From assembly GCF_023155855.1 (NCBI RefSeq), contig NZ_JAKNUT010000001.1, positions 496,001 to 560,000 on the forward strand: a stretch of DNA of 64,000 bases, in the 5' to 3' direction. Below the pieces are notes generated by a model. That model was not told the DNA's origin. It ran no database searches and was given only the letters and a program-made list of their open reading frames with translations. Of the stretch, positions 26,829 through 34,862 are shown piece after piece. Position 1 is the stretch's first letter. Each line of letters starts with the position of its first letter. Origin of the DNA: Microbacterium aoyamense. Lineage in GTDB: Bacteria; Actinomycetota; Actinomycetes; Actinomycetales; Microbacteriaceae. The position numbers were made by a program, and so were the translations under genes.

Positions 26829-26906
26829 GCGTGTCCCACTTGAGCTCGGTATGGCCCGCCGGTAGCGGCGTGTCGTGGGACACGATCCGCGCGAAGTGGG
26901 ACACGC
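26829..26906. repeat. Intergenic element with three GTGGGACAC copies
   Basis: GTGGGACAC occurs at 26875-26883 and 26896-26904, and inverted at 26831-26839. The outer copies extend to a 13-bp exact inverted repeat, AAGTGGGACACGC (26829-26841 and 26894-26906). It lies between the ALDH stop and the SDR start. The order of two direct copies plus one inverted copy also occurs at 43.1 and 45.9 kb. Confidence 0.75.
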
Positions 26907-26915
26907 ATGCGGTGA

Positions 26916-28274
26916 TCATGAGGCATCCGTCGCGAAGAAGACGTTCTTGGTCTCGGTGAAGTGCTCCGCGGCGTCCGGACCCAGTTCGCGACCGAGACCG
27001 GATGCCTTCATCCCGCCGAACGGCGTCCAGTACCGCACCGACGAATGCGAGTTGACCGACAGCACCCCGCTCTTCACGCCGCGCGAGACGCGCACCGCTC
27101 GACCGAGGTTCTCGGTCCAGATCGAGCCCGCGAGCCCATAGGCCGTGTCGTTCGCGAGGGCGATGGCATCCGCCTCGTCGTCGAACGGCAGCACGGCGAC
27201 GACGGGTCCGAAGACCTCCTCGCGGGCGATGCGGTCTTCCCGCCCCGCGAGCACGACGGTCGGGGCGAACCAGAAGCCGTCGCCCTCGGGGGCGCTGCCG
27301 CGGAATGCGACGTCCGCGCCCTCGAGGAAGGACGCGACGGTCGATCGGTGCGCCGCCGAGATCAGCGGCCCCATCTCGGTCGATTCGAGCGCCGGATCCC
27401 CCACTCGCCACGCCGCGACGGCGGGCTCGAGCAGCTCGAGGAACCGGTCGTAGACCGAGCGCTCGACCAGAATGCGGCTGCGTGCGCAGCAGTCCTGACC
27501 GGCGTTGTCGAACACGGCTCCGGGCGCGGCGGCCGCTGCCTTCTCGAGGTCGGCGTCGGCGAAGACGATGTTGGCGCTCTTGCCGCCGAGCTCGAGGGTC
27601 ACGGGCTTGAGTTCGCGGGCGCAGCCGGCCGCGACATCCGTCCCCACTGCGGTCGACCCCGTGAAGACGACCTTGCGAACGTCGGGATGCGACACGAACC
27701 GCTGCCCGACGATCGAGCCGCTCCCGGTGATGACCTGGAAGAGCCCCTCCGGCAGTCCGGCTTCGAGGGCGAGTTCGCCGAGACGCACGGCCGTCAGCGG
27801 CGTGAGCTCCGCCGGCTTCAGCACGACGGCGTTGCCCGCCGCGAGCGCGGGGGCGAAGCCCCACGACGCGATCGTCATGGGGAAGTTCCACGGCACGATG
27901 ATGCCGACGACGCCGTACGGTTCGTGGAACGTGACGTCGAGCCCACCCGCCACGGGGATCTGCTGACCGCTCAGTCGCTCCGGCGCTCCGGCGTAGAAGT
28001 TCAGAACCTGCGCGACGTGCGAGGCCTCCCACCGGGCCGAGCCGATCGGGTGACCCGAGTTGAGCACCTCGAGCCGGGCGAGCTCGTCGATGTGCTCCTC
28101 CACGGCGCGCGCGAAGGCGCGCAGCGCGTCGGCGCGGGCTACGGGGGCGAGTGCTGCCCACGATCGCTGCGCCACGACCGCACGGGCGACCGCGGCATCC
28201 ACCTCTTCCACGTCGGCGCGGTGCACCTCGCGGAACGCGGCACCGGTGGACGGGTCGATGAGCGTGAAGGTCAT
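26916..28274 (-). CDS. Aldehyde dehydrogenase of an amine-catabolic cluster (PuuC-like)
   Basis: 452 residues, slightly short for the family (about 480-500). NAD-dependent ALDH features are present: the WNFPM loop, FTGSTAVG nucleotide-binding segment, the catalytic Glu in LELGGKSANIV, Cys in NAGQDCCARSR, and EEVFGPV near the end. The ATG at 28274 overlaps the PuuD-type gene stop (ATGA). It most likely oxidises a gamma-glutamyl-amino-aldehyde to the acid in the pathway encoded here. The N-terminus begins directly with FTLIDPSTG, so the short length is natural rather than a truncation. Confidence 0.88.
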   Translation of the reverse strand: MTFTLIDPSTGAAFREVHRADVEEVDAAVARAVVAQRSWAALAPVARADALRAFARAVEEHIDELARLEVLNSGHPIGSARWEASHVAQVLNFYAGAPERLSGQQIPVAGGLDVTFHEPYGVVGIIVPWNFPMTIASWGFAPALAAGNAVVLKPAELTPLTAVRLGELALEAGLPEGLFQVITGSGSIVGQRFVSHPDVRKVVFTGSTAVGTDVAAGCARELKPVTLELGGKSANIVFADADLEKAAAAAPGAVFDNAGQDCCARSRILVERSVYDRFLELLEPAVAAWRVGDPALESTEMGPLISAAHRSTVASFLEGADVAFRGSAPEGDGFWFAPTVVLAGREDRIAREEVFGPVVAVLPFDDEADAIALANDTAYGLAGSIWTENLGRAVRVSRGVKSGVLSVNSHSSVRYWTPFGGMKASGLGRELGPDAAEHFTETKNVFFATDAS

Positions 28275-29029
28275 GCCGTCACCGCTTCGCGCCGGCCGGC
28301 GGAGTAGGCGGATGCCTGGGCCACGAGCCCTGCGAAGAGGCGGCGATCCTCGGCGTTCTCTTCCGGATGCCACTGGACCCCGACCAGGTAGCCGTCCCCG
28401 GCGGATTCGATCGCCTGGACGAGACCGTCATCGGTGCGCGCCGTCACGACGAGTCCGTCACCCAGCCGGTCGATGCCCTGGTGGTGGTAGCTGTGCACAT
28501 CGAGGTCTCCGGCGCCGACGAGCCCCGCGAGCCGCGAGTCGGCGTCGACGCTCACGGTGTTCGTCGCGAAGACCCCTCCGCCGATGCGGAACCTCTCGGT
28601 GCCGAGCGCTTCGGGCAGGTGCTGGTGCAGTGTGCCGCCACGCGCGACGTTGACGAGCTGCAGCCCGCGGCAGATCGCGAGCACGGGCATCCGTCGTTCT
28701 TCCGCCCCCCGGTACAGCGCGAGTTCCCACTCGTCGCGATCGGGACGCGCGGCGTCGGTGGACGGATGCCGCTCCGCGCCGTACAGCTCGGGCTGCACGT
28801 CCAGGCCCCCGGTGAGGATCAGTCCGTCGAGCCCGTCGAGCACGGGACCCGCCGCGTCGGCCGAGAACGGCTGCGGCGGAAGGAGGACCGCGATGCCTCC
28901 CGACGCCGTCACGGCGTCGAAGTACTGCTGTGGCAGGAACGCGGCGCGCACGTCCCACACGCCCTGCTTCGCCTGCTCGAGGTAGGTGGTGAGGCCGATG
29001 ACGGGCCTGCGGACGTCAGAGCCGCTCAA
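28271..29029 (-). CDS. Gamma-glutamyl-GABA hydrolase-like peptidase C26 (PuuD type)
   Basis: 252 residues of the class I glutamine amidotransferase/peptidase C26 fold. It has the nucleophile Cys120 in AICRGLQL, the His/Glu pair in QWHPEE (His221, Glu223) and the oxyanion-side GGLDVQP loop. It hydrolyses gamma-glutamyl amides to release glutamate and the amine-derived acid. The start is TTG at 29029 with GAGAGGG upstream; no ATG or GTG in frame would keep the conserved N-terminus. It overlaps the end of the synthetase gene by 14 bases, so translation is coupled. Confidence 0.88.
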   Translation of the reverse strand: MSGSDVRRPVIGLTTYLEQAKQGVWDVRAAFLPQQYFDAVTASGGIAVLLPPQPFSADAAGPVLDGLDGLILTGGLDVQPELYGAERHPSTDAARPDRDEWELALYRGAEERRMPVLAICRGLQLVNVARGGTLHQHLPEALGTERFRIGGGVFATNTVSVDADSRLAGLVGAGDLDVHSYHHQGIDRLGDGLVVTARTDDGLVQAIESAGDGYLVGVQWHPEENAEDRRLFAGLVAQASAYSAGRREAVTA

Positions 29030-30371
29030 AACCGCGCACCCTCTCCCAATCGGTGACGGCGGCGTCGTAGGCCTCGACCTCGATGCGCGCCTGGTTCAGG
29101 TAGTGCTCCACGACGTCGTCGCCGAAGGCGGCGCGAGCGATCGTCGACTGCTCGAAGAGCGACGCCGCTTCTCGGAGCGTCGTCGGCAGGTGATCGACGT
29201 CGGACGAATAGGCGTTCCCTGCGAGCGGATCGGGCATCGGCAGCTCGTTCTCGACGCCGTAGAGCCCACCCGCGATGATCGCAGCCGTCGCGAGGTAGGG
29301 GTTCACATCCCCTCCCGGGACCCGGTTCTCCGGGCGCAGGGAGTGACCGCGACCGATCACGCGCAGGGCGCACGTGCGGTTGTCGAGGCCCCAGGCGACC
29401 CCCGTCGGCGCGAAGGTGCCCTTCTGGTACCGCTTGTACGAGTTGATCGTCGGCGCGTAGAGCAGCGTGAACTCCCGCAGGGTCGCCAGGACACCCGCGA
29501 TCCAGTGCTCCATGAAGGGGCTGAATCCGTAGGGCCCGTCGCCCGCCATGACCGGCTCGCCGCCCTCGCCGCGCACCGAGAGGTGGATGTGGCAGCTGTT
29601 GCCCTCGCGCTCGTTGAACTTCGCCATGAAGGTGAGGGACTTGCCGTGTTTCTCGGCGATCGCCTTCGCGCCGCTCTTGTAGATCGTGTGCTGATCGGCG
29701 GTCTCGAGCACCTCGGCGTACCGGAACGCGATCTCCTGCTGTCCGAGGTTGCACTCGCCCTTCACGCCCTCGGTGTAGAGGCCCGCACCGTCCATCGACA
29801 GCCGGATGTCGCGCAGCAGAGGTTCGAGACGCCCCGACGCCAGCAGGTCGTAGTCGACGTTGTAGTCGGTCGACGGCGTGAGGTCGCGGTAGCCCTTGGC
29901 CCAGGCATCCCGATACGTGTCGTCGAAGACGATGAACTCGAGCTCGGTGCCCGAGTAGGCGGTGAGGCCGCGCTGCGCGAGTCGCTCGCGCTGACGCTGG
30001 AGGATCGCGCGGGGAGACTGTGCGACGGGTTCGCCGTTCTCCCACCCGAGATCGGCGATCACGAGTGCCGAGCCCGGCTGCCACGGCACATGGCGAAGCG
30101 TCGAAGGGTCGGAGAGCAGCATCATGTCGCCGTACCCCTTCTCCCAGCTCGACATCGCGTAGCCGTCGACGGTGTTCATGTCGACGTCGACCGACAGCAG
30201 GTAGTTGCACGCCTCGGCACCGTGCGAGAGCACTTCTTCCTGGAACAGCCGCGCCGATACGCGCTTGCCGACGAGCCGGCCCTGCGCATCGGCGAAGGCG
30301 ACGATCACGGTGTCGATCTCGCCCGCCGCGATCGCGGCATCCAATTCGGCGACGCTGAGGTTGCCCGGCAT
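29016..30371 (-). CDS. Gamma-glutamyl-amine synthetase (glutamine synthetase-like, GlnA3/GlnA4/PuuA type)
   Basis: 451 residues of the glutamine synthetase fold. Metal and glutamate/ATP-binding motifs are present: GTELEF, KGECNLGQQEI, GNSCHIHLS (the catalytic core) and NPYLATAAI. The alternative, ammonia-using GlnA, is unlikely because of the surrounding permease, ALDH and PuuD genes. The reaction would join glutamate to an amine such as ethanolamine or putrescine at the expense of ATP. The ATG at 30371 has a very strong AAAGGGGGG site; the longer frame from 30545 is rejected. It is divergent from the permease, with 157 bases shared between two promoters. Confidence 0.88.
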   Translation of the reverse strand: MPGNLSVAELDAAIAAGEIDTVIVAFADAQGRLVGKRVSARLFQEEVLSHGAEACNYLLSVDVDMNTVDGYAMSSWEKGYGDMMLLSDPSTLRHVPWQPGSALVIADLGWENGEPVAQSPRAILQRQRERLAQRGLTAYSGTELEFIVFDDTYRDAWAKGYRDLTPSTDYNVDYDLLASGRLEPLLRDIRLSMDGAGLYTEGVKGECNLGQQEIAFRYAEVLETADQHTIYKSGAKAIAEKHGKSLTFMAKFNEREGNSCHIHLSVRGEGGEPVMAGDGPYGFSPFMEHWIAGVLATLREFTLLYAPTINSYKRYQKGTFAPTGVAWGLDNRTCALRVIGRGHSLRPENRVPGGDVNPYLATAAIIAGGLYGVENELPMPDPLAGNAYSSDVDHLPTTLREAASLFEQSTIARAAFGDDVVEHYLNQARIEVEAYDAAVTDWERVRGFERL

Positions 30372-30528
30372 GCGTCCCCCCTTTCGGCGCGGAGGACGAC
30401 AGGATGCCGGGCTCCGGCATCCACTGTAATCACGAAATCCGCCCCAAAGGTAGACACAGCCGACCAATAGGCTCCACAATCGTCGGCAAGGCGCTTCCCG
30501 GGCACCACCCGACCCCCACGGAGGATCG

Positions 30529-32094
30529 ATGTCGCAGTCGAGCAATGAATCGGCGAAGGTCGCGGGCGCGACCTATACACGAGCAGGCCAGGACTACTTC
30601 GAGAAGCGCGGCTTGAAGCGCTCGGCGGGGATCTGGGGCCTCTGGGGCCTCGCGGTCGCCGCCGTCATCTCGGGAGACTTCTCGGGCTGGAACTTCGGTA
30701 TCGACTTCGCCGGCTTCGGCGGCATGCTGATCGCCTTCGTGATCCTCGTGGCGATGTACTACGGCATGATCTTCTCGATCGGCGAGATGGCCGCCGCGAT
30801 GCCCCACACGGGCGGGGCGTACTCGTTCGCGCGATCGGCCATGGGCCCGTGGGGCGGTCTGATCACGGGCGCGGCCGAGACGATCGAGTACGTCGCGACG
30901 ACCGCGGTCATCGTCTTCTTCTCGGCCTCGTACGCCAATGCCATCACGGCCGAGCTGCTCGGCTTCGACCTGTCTGCGGCCGGCGCGAACATGATGTGGG
31001 TCTGGTACGTCGTCCTCTACCTGGTCTTCGTGCTTCTCAATGCGGCAGGAGCGAACATCTCGTTCACCTTCGCGATCGTCGTCTCGATCATCTCGATCGG
31101 GATCATCCTCGTCTTCTCGGCGATGGCGATCTTCTCGGGCGCGTTCCAGTGGGCGAATCTGTGGGACATGGTCCCCGACCCCGGCCAGACCGAGTTCCTG
31201 CCGCACGGCGTGCTCCCGATCCTGTTCGCGCTGCCGTTCGCCATGTGGTTCTTCCTCGGCATCGAGGAGCTCCCGCTCGCCGCCGAAGAGTCCCACAACC
31301 CCGTGCGCGACATCCCGAAGGCCGGGTTCTGGGCACGCGGAACGCTCATCGTGACGGGTCTTCTCGTGCTGTTCCTCAACACGGGCGTCATCGGGGCCGA
31401 GGCCACGGGCGTCGCCGCGGAGCCGCTGCTCGACGGGTTCCGCGCGATCGTCGGGGACGGCTGGGCAGCCGTGCTCGCCCTGTTCGCCCTCGTGGGGCTG
31501 CTGGCCTCGCTGCAGGGGATCATGTTCGCCTACGGACGCAACATGTACTCGCTCTCGCGCGCCGGCTACTACCCGCGCTTCCTCTCGCTCACCGGCAAGC
31601 GGCAGACGCCGTGGGTCGCACTCCTCGTCGGCGCCGTCATCGGGTTCATCGCCCTCGTCGTGCTGGATCTGCTCGCGAGCCTCGATCCCGAGAACGTGGG
31701 CGCCGTCGCCGGCGCGATCGTGCTGAACATCGCGGTGTGGGGTGCCGTCCTGGCGTACTTCCTGCAGATGGTCTCGTTCATCATCCTGCGCCGGAAGTTC
31801 CCAAACGCGAGCCGCCCGTATCGCAGCCCGTGGGGCATCGCCGGTGCCGTCATCGCCGCGGCCATCGCACTGCTGATCTTCGTGGGCTTCCTCCTCAACG
31901 AGGCGTTCCAGCCCGCGATCATCGCGATCGCGATCGTGTACGTCGTCATCCTGATCGGCTTCGCGCTCTTCTTCCGCCACCGGCTCGTGCTCTCTCCGGA
32001 GGAGGAGTACGCGCTCTCGGGTGGTCAGCACGGCGACCCGCAGGCCGAGGGTTACGACGCGATGGAGAAGGAAGTCTTCGGCGACAAGTCCTAG
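30529..32094 (+). CDS. eat: APC-family amino acid/ethanolamine permease
   Basis: 521 residues with 12 membrane helices of the amino acid-polyamine-organocation superfamily. The N-terminal sequence RSAGIWGLWGLAVAAVISGDFSGWNFG and the segment MPHTGGAYSFARSAMGPWGG match ethanolamine permeases of the Eat type rather than polyamine transporters, judged from recall. GGAGG precedes the ATG by four bases. It supplies the substrate for the divergent gamma-glutamyl-amine synthetase. A C-terminal soluble tail of about 35 residues is acidic. A perfect long hairpin follows the stop. Confidence 0.82.
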   Translation: MSQSSNESAKVAGATYTRAGQDYFEKRGLKRSAGIWGLWGLAVAAVISGDFSGWNFGIDFAGFGGMLIAFVILVAMYYGMIFSIGEMAAAMPHTGGAYSFARSAMGPWGGLITGAAETIEYVATTAVIVFFSASYANAITAELLGFDLSAAGANMMWVWYVVLYLVFVLLNAAGANISFTFAIVVSIISIGIILVFSAMAIFSGAFQWANLWDMVPDPGQTEFLPHGVLPILFALPFAMWFFLGIEELPLAAEESHNPVRDIPKAGFWARGTLIVTGLLVLFLNTGVIGAEATGVAAEPLLDGFRAIVGDGWAAVLALFALVGLLASLQGIMFAYGRNMYSLSRAGYYPRFLSLTGKRQTPWVALLVGAVIGFIALVVLDLLASLDPENVGAVAGAIVLNIAVWGAVLAYFLQMVSFIILRRKFPNASRPYRSPWGIAGAVIAAAIALLIFVGFLLNEAFQPAIIAIAIVYVVILIGFALFFRHRLVLSPEEEYALSGGQHGDPQAEGYDAMEKEVFGDKS

Positions 32095-32103
32095 CAGGGG
32101 GAG

Positions 32104-32146
32104 GAGAGGGGTCGAAGCCATCCGGGGGGATGCTTCGACCCCTCTC
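32104..32146 (+). terminator. Hairpin terminator after the permease
   Basis: A 15-bp perfect stem, GAGAGGGGTCGAAGC with its complement, plus four more pairs after a one-base bulge, beginning 10 bases past the permease stop. There is no T-run. Confidence 0.75.
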
Positions 32147-32179
32147 ATCTGCCTGGACGACTGTCCCGGAAAAGATGGT

Positions 32180-32221
32180 GGCCCTCTCGGTCCGGTCTGG
32201 CTGACCGGGCCCGAGAGGGCC
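32180..32221. other. Long hairpin in the 32.1-32.5 kb gap
   Basis: The outer stem GGCCCTCTCGG (32180-32190) pairs exactly with 32211-32221, and the inner stem CCGGTC/GACCGG closes a 5-base loop. It lies in a 382-base stretch (32095-32476) with no gene. The stretch also contains a GTATTCA/TGAATAC pair (32320, 32380) and a repeated GAACCGCTT. I see no open reading frame with a ribosome binding site in it. Confidence 0.6.
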
Positions 32222-32412
32222 GAACGCTCTCCGACTCTGGCAATGCGACGCGGGGTATCTCGCTGGGGAACGAGCCCACTGCTGGGGACAGGGGTGTGAA
32301 CCGCTTCGCTACGGGAGCTGTATTCAGGCTATGTCAGGCTTTTCTCCGCGTCTGTCCCCTCTTCGGCGGACAATTCCTGTGAATACGCCAGGCGCTGTGG
32401 AACCGCTTGCAT

Positions 32413-32474
32413 CCCGGAATCCCGGTGAAAACCGCGGAAGTACGCGGTTTTCGGTCCACCGTAAGGATTCCGGG
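32413..32474 (-). terminator. Nested three-tier hairpin after the secreted-protein gene
   Basis: CCCGGAATCC (32413-32422) pairs with GGATTCCGGG (32465-32474), CGGT with ACCG inside it, and GAAAACCGCG (32427-32436) with CGCGGTTTTC (32443-32452) around a 6-base loop. It begins three bases past the minus-strand stop codon, so termination is the simplest role, but the size is unusual. Confidence 0.65.
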
Positions 32475-32476
32475 CG

Positions 32477-33163
32477 TCAGTACAGCAGGAACTGCTTCGA
32501 CTGGGTGGAGTCGATTCCGCCGATCGAGACGCTCAAGTGATACGAGGCCCCACCGGCGGGCGCGGCCGGACGATTCGTGTCGGCGCAGCTGCCGACAGCA
32601 GAGCGCGTTCGATCCCACGTGACGGGTGCCGAGCTCGACACGCTCTGCCCCGCCGCGAGGAGCACGATCATGTCGCTCGGCTCGCTCTGGCAGTCCGTCG
32701 ACCGCCACCACGTGTCGGCGCCGCTCGTGATCGCGAAGACCTGCGTCGTCGTGCCGACGTTGAGGGAGCACGCCGGGCCGTTGTTCGTGAGCTTGATCGA
32801 GAGGCCGGGGTTCTGCCCGGCGCCGTACGTGTCGGCATCGGTGACCGCGTCGACGACGATGTCTCCCGCTTCGCAGGCTTCGGCGGTGGGGGTGCTGGAT
32901 GCCGCGGGCTCGGGTGACTCCGCCGGCGGCGTGGCGCCGGTCGTCTCCTCGGCCGCGTCGGTCACGGAGGGAAGTTCGGTCGCAGCGACGTCGGACACCT
33001 GCGGTTCGGCGTCGGACGGGGTGGATGCCTCGCCCCTCCACGGGGGTGCGACGACGAGCCACACGATGACAGCGACGATCAGCAGCAGCGCGCTCAACAG
33101 CACGATTCGGCGTCGGCGGTAGACCGCCGGCGAGTGACGCCTCCGCGGTGTCGTGCCGGTCAT
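32477..33163 (-). CDS. Membrane-anchored secreted protein, DUF4232-like
   Basis: 228 residues: an Arg-rich cytoplasmic N-terminus, one membrane helix (about 20-41), a Ser/Pro/Thr/Glu-rich linker of about 50 residues, and a beta-rich extracytoplasmic domain. The domain contains four cysteines (CEAGD, PACSLNVG, STDCQSEP, VGSCADTN) likely to form two disulphides. The domain pattern recalls DUF4232-like proteins of actinobacteria. Function is unknown. The frame is open upstream to 33301, but the ATG at 33163 begins the natural N-terminus. It is followed by an elaborate hairpin. Confidence 0.75.
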   Translation of the reverse strand: MTGTTPRRRHSPAVYRRRRIVLLSALLLIVAVIVWLVVAPPWRGEASTPSDAEPQVSDVAATELPSVTDAAEETTGATPPAESPEPAASSTPTAEACEAGDIVVDAVTDADTYGAGQNPGLSIKLTNNGPACSLNVGTTTQVFAITSGADTWWRSTDCQSEPSDMIVLLAAGQSVSSSAPVTWDRTRSAVGSCADTNRPAAPAGGASYHLSVSIGGIDSTQSKQFLLY

Positions 33164-33213
33164 GCGTCCAGGGTACGCACGGGGTGCCGCCGAGCCGGGA
33201 CGGCGCGCGGCGG

Positions 33214-33825
33214 TCAGCGCGTGCGGAGCCCGTCGAGGACGACCGTCATGACGTCGGCGGCGAGGTCCGCGCCCGACTCCGAACCCGCTGGCCGGTACCA
33301 CTCGACGATCGAGTTGACCATGCCGAAGGTGAGCCTCGTCGCGACGGACGCGTCGATGTCGGCGCGCACCGAGCCCTCGGACTGCGCGGCGCGCACGAGT
33401 GCCGTCACCTCGTGGTCGAAGGCGCGGCGTCGCTCGAGCGCAGCGCGCTCGACGTCGCTGTTGCCGCGCACCCGCAGCAGAAGGGTGACATAGGGCAGCT
33501 TCTCCACCAGCACACGCACTGCTCGCTCGAGCACGTAGCCGAGCCGCTCGCCGGGAGTCCCCTGCGTCGCACCCTCTTCACGGAGTACGCCCTCGAGGCC
33601 CCCGAGTGCTTCGTCGAGTGCGACGCTGAGCAGCTCCTCCTTCGAGGCGAAGTGGTGGTACAGCGCCGACTTCGACAGTCCCAGCCGGGCGGCGAGCGCA
33701 GCCACCGAGGTCGCGTCGTAGCCCTGCTCGATGAAGACGTCGACGGCGACCTCGAGAATCCGGTCGCGATCGTAACCCGGGCGGCCGCGACGCGGCGCGG
33801 GTGCGGGAGCCTCGACGTCTGACAC
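33214..33825 (-). CDS. paaR: TetR-family regulator, probable PaaR
   Basis: 203 residues with an N-terminal TetR helix-turn-helix (ILEVAVDVFIEQGYDATSVAALAARLGLSKSALYHHFASKEEL) and a C-terminal ligand-binding domain of normal size. The GTG at 33825 is chosen; the longer frame to 34044 crosses the promoter region and lacks domain support. It is divergent from the phenylacetate genes, which in corynebacteria and relatives are repressed by a TetR-type PaaR released by phenylacetyl-CoA. The identity is therefore by family plus position. Two matching operator-like sites lie at 34.05 and 38.12 kb. Confidence 0.8.
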   Translation of the reverse strand: MSDVEAPAPAPRRGRPGYDRDRILEVAVDVFIEQGYDATSVAALAARLGLSKSALYHHFASKEELLSVALDEALGGLEGVLREEGATQGTPGERLGYVLERAVRVLVEKLPYVTLLLRVRGNSDVERAALERRRAFDHEVTALVRAAQSEGSVRADIDASVATRLTFGMVNSIVEWYRPAGSESGADLAADVMTVVLDGLRTR

Positions 33826-34052
33826 GCGCTCAGTCTGGCACGACGTGACGCGCCCTCCCCGCGGCATCCCTCCCTCGTCGAGGCCGACTCGCGCCCCGCC
33901 TGCACCCCCGACTTCCCGCGCTTCTTGCCTCGTCGAGCGAACTCGAACTTCTCGAGACGACCTCTTATTCGCGAGGATTCGATGTCGCGCCGTGAATATC
34001 GAGTTGGGTGGGCGCCGTTTGCCGTGCGGCATCCCATCCGTCATACTGAATT

Positions 34053-34078
34053 CCTGAACGCTCGGTTGGTAATTCAGG
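34053..34078 (+). promoter_or_regulatory. Probable PaaR operator upstream of the paa operon
   Basis: Core AACG-N-TCG-N-T at 34057-34066 within CTGAACGCTCGGTTGGT, framed by CCTGAA (34053-34058) and its complement TTCAGG (34073-34078). The same core occurs before paaA. The last arm overlaps the ribosome binding site CAGGAG, so bound repressor would block the leader region. The rest of the 261-base gap from 33826 shows no gene. Confidence 0.6.
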
Positions 34079-34086
34079 AGAACGTC

Positions 34087-34137
34087 ATGGTGGACGCCTC
34101 GCCTTCGGCATACGTGCGCGCGGAGGGTGCCGCGTGA
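34087..34137 (+). CDS. Possible 16-residue leader peptide of the paa operon
   Basis: ATG at 34087 has CAGGAG six bases upstream and opens a 16-codon frame (MVDASPSAYVRAEGAA) whose stop overlaps the GTG of the enoyl-CoA hydratase (GTGA). The hydratase has its own GGAGG. The leader has the best translation signal in the region. It could be a coupling peptide or the remnant of a longer gene. Being short and without any known family, it is a tentative call. Confidence 0.4.
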   Translation: MVDASPSAYVRAEGAA

Positions 34138-34862
34138 TCGTCGAACGCGCAGGCGATCGCGTCGTCGCGACCCTCGATCGCCCCGAGCGACGCAACGCGA
34201 TCGACCAGGCGATGATCGACGAACTCCATGCGCTGTGCGCCGAGCTCGAAGCCGGACCGCGCATCCTGATCCTGGCGGGATCCGGAGGCGTCTTCGCGTC
34301 GGGTGCCGACATCGCCGAGCTGCGTGACCGCACGGCGGAGGATGCCCGCCGCGGCATCAACGCGACCGCGTTCATCCGCGTGAACGAACTGCCGATGCCG
34401 GTCATCGCGGCGCTCGACGGCTACGCGCTCGGAGGCGGCGCCGAACTCGCGTTGGCGGCAGACCTGCGCGTCGCGACGCCGCGGCTGCGCTTCGGCAATC
34501 CCGAGACGGGCCTGGGCATCATGCCCGCCGCGGGCGCGACGTGGCGGCTGCGCGAGATCGTCGGTGAAGCACGGGCGAGCGAGCTGCTGCTGACCGGACG
34601 CATCCTCGATGCCGACGAGGCGCTCGCGTGGGGGATCGTCGCGTCCCTCCACGAGCCCGACGGCCTCCTCGACGCGGCGCACACGCTCGCCGACCGGATC
34701 GCCGCGAACGACCCCCTCGCGACGATGCACACGAAGCGCGCGCTGCGCGCGCCCCGCGACCGGCATCCGGAGATCGAGCTCGAGCTGCAGGCCGAGCTGT
34801 TCGAACGCCCCGAGAAGCACCGCCGCATGACGGCGTTCCTCGAGAAGCGAGCAGCCCGATGA
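34134..34862 (+). CDS. paaF: Enoyl-CoA hydratase, PaaF-like
   Basis: 242 residues of the crotonase fold. The oxyanion-hole segment (FASGADIAEL) and ALGGGAELALAADLRVA are clear. The NPETGLGIMPAAGATWRL region matches E. coli PaaF (PEITLGIMPGAGGTQRL), with both catalytic Glu positions. It hydrates 2,3-dehydroadipyl-CoA in the lower phenylacetate pathway. GTG start overlapping the leader stop. It ends in an ATGA overlap with the 3-hydroxyacyl-CoA dehydrogenase. Confidence 0.85.
   Translation: MIVERAGDRVVATLDRPERRNAIDQAMIDELHALCAELEAGPRILILAGSGGVFASGADIAELRDRTAEDARRGINATAFIRVNELPMPVIAALDGYALGGGAELALAADLRVATPRLRFGNPETGLGIMPAAGATWRLREIVGEARASELLLTGRILDADEALAWGIVASLHEPDGLLDAAHTLADRIAANDPLATMHTKRALRAPRDRHPEIELELQAELFERPEKHRRMTAFLEKRAAR

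Noticed and set aside
26829..26906. Insertion sequence ends
   Set aside because: The inverted copies enclose under 60 bases, no transposase or target duplication is present, and the enclosed DNA is not foreign in composition.
34087..34137. N-terminal extension of the enoyl-CoA hydratase
   Set aside because: The leader is in another frame and ends with a stop that overlaps the hydratase GTG. No single base change is evident that would make one reading frame.
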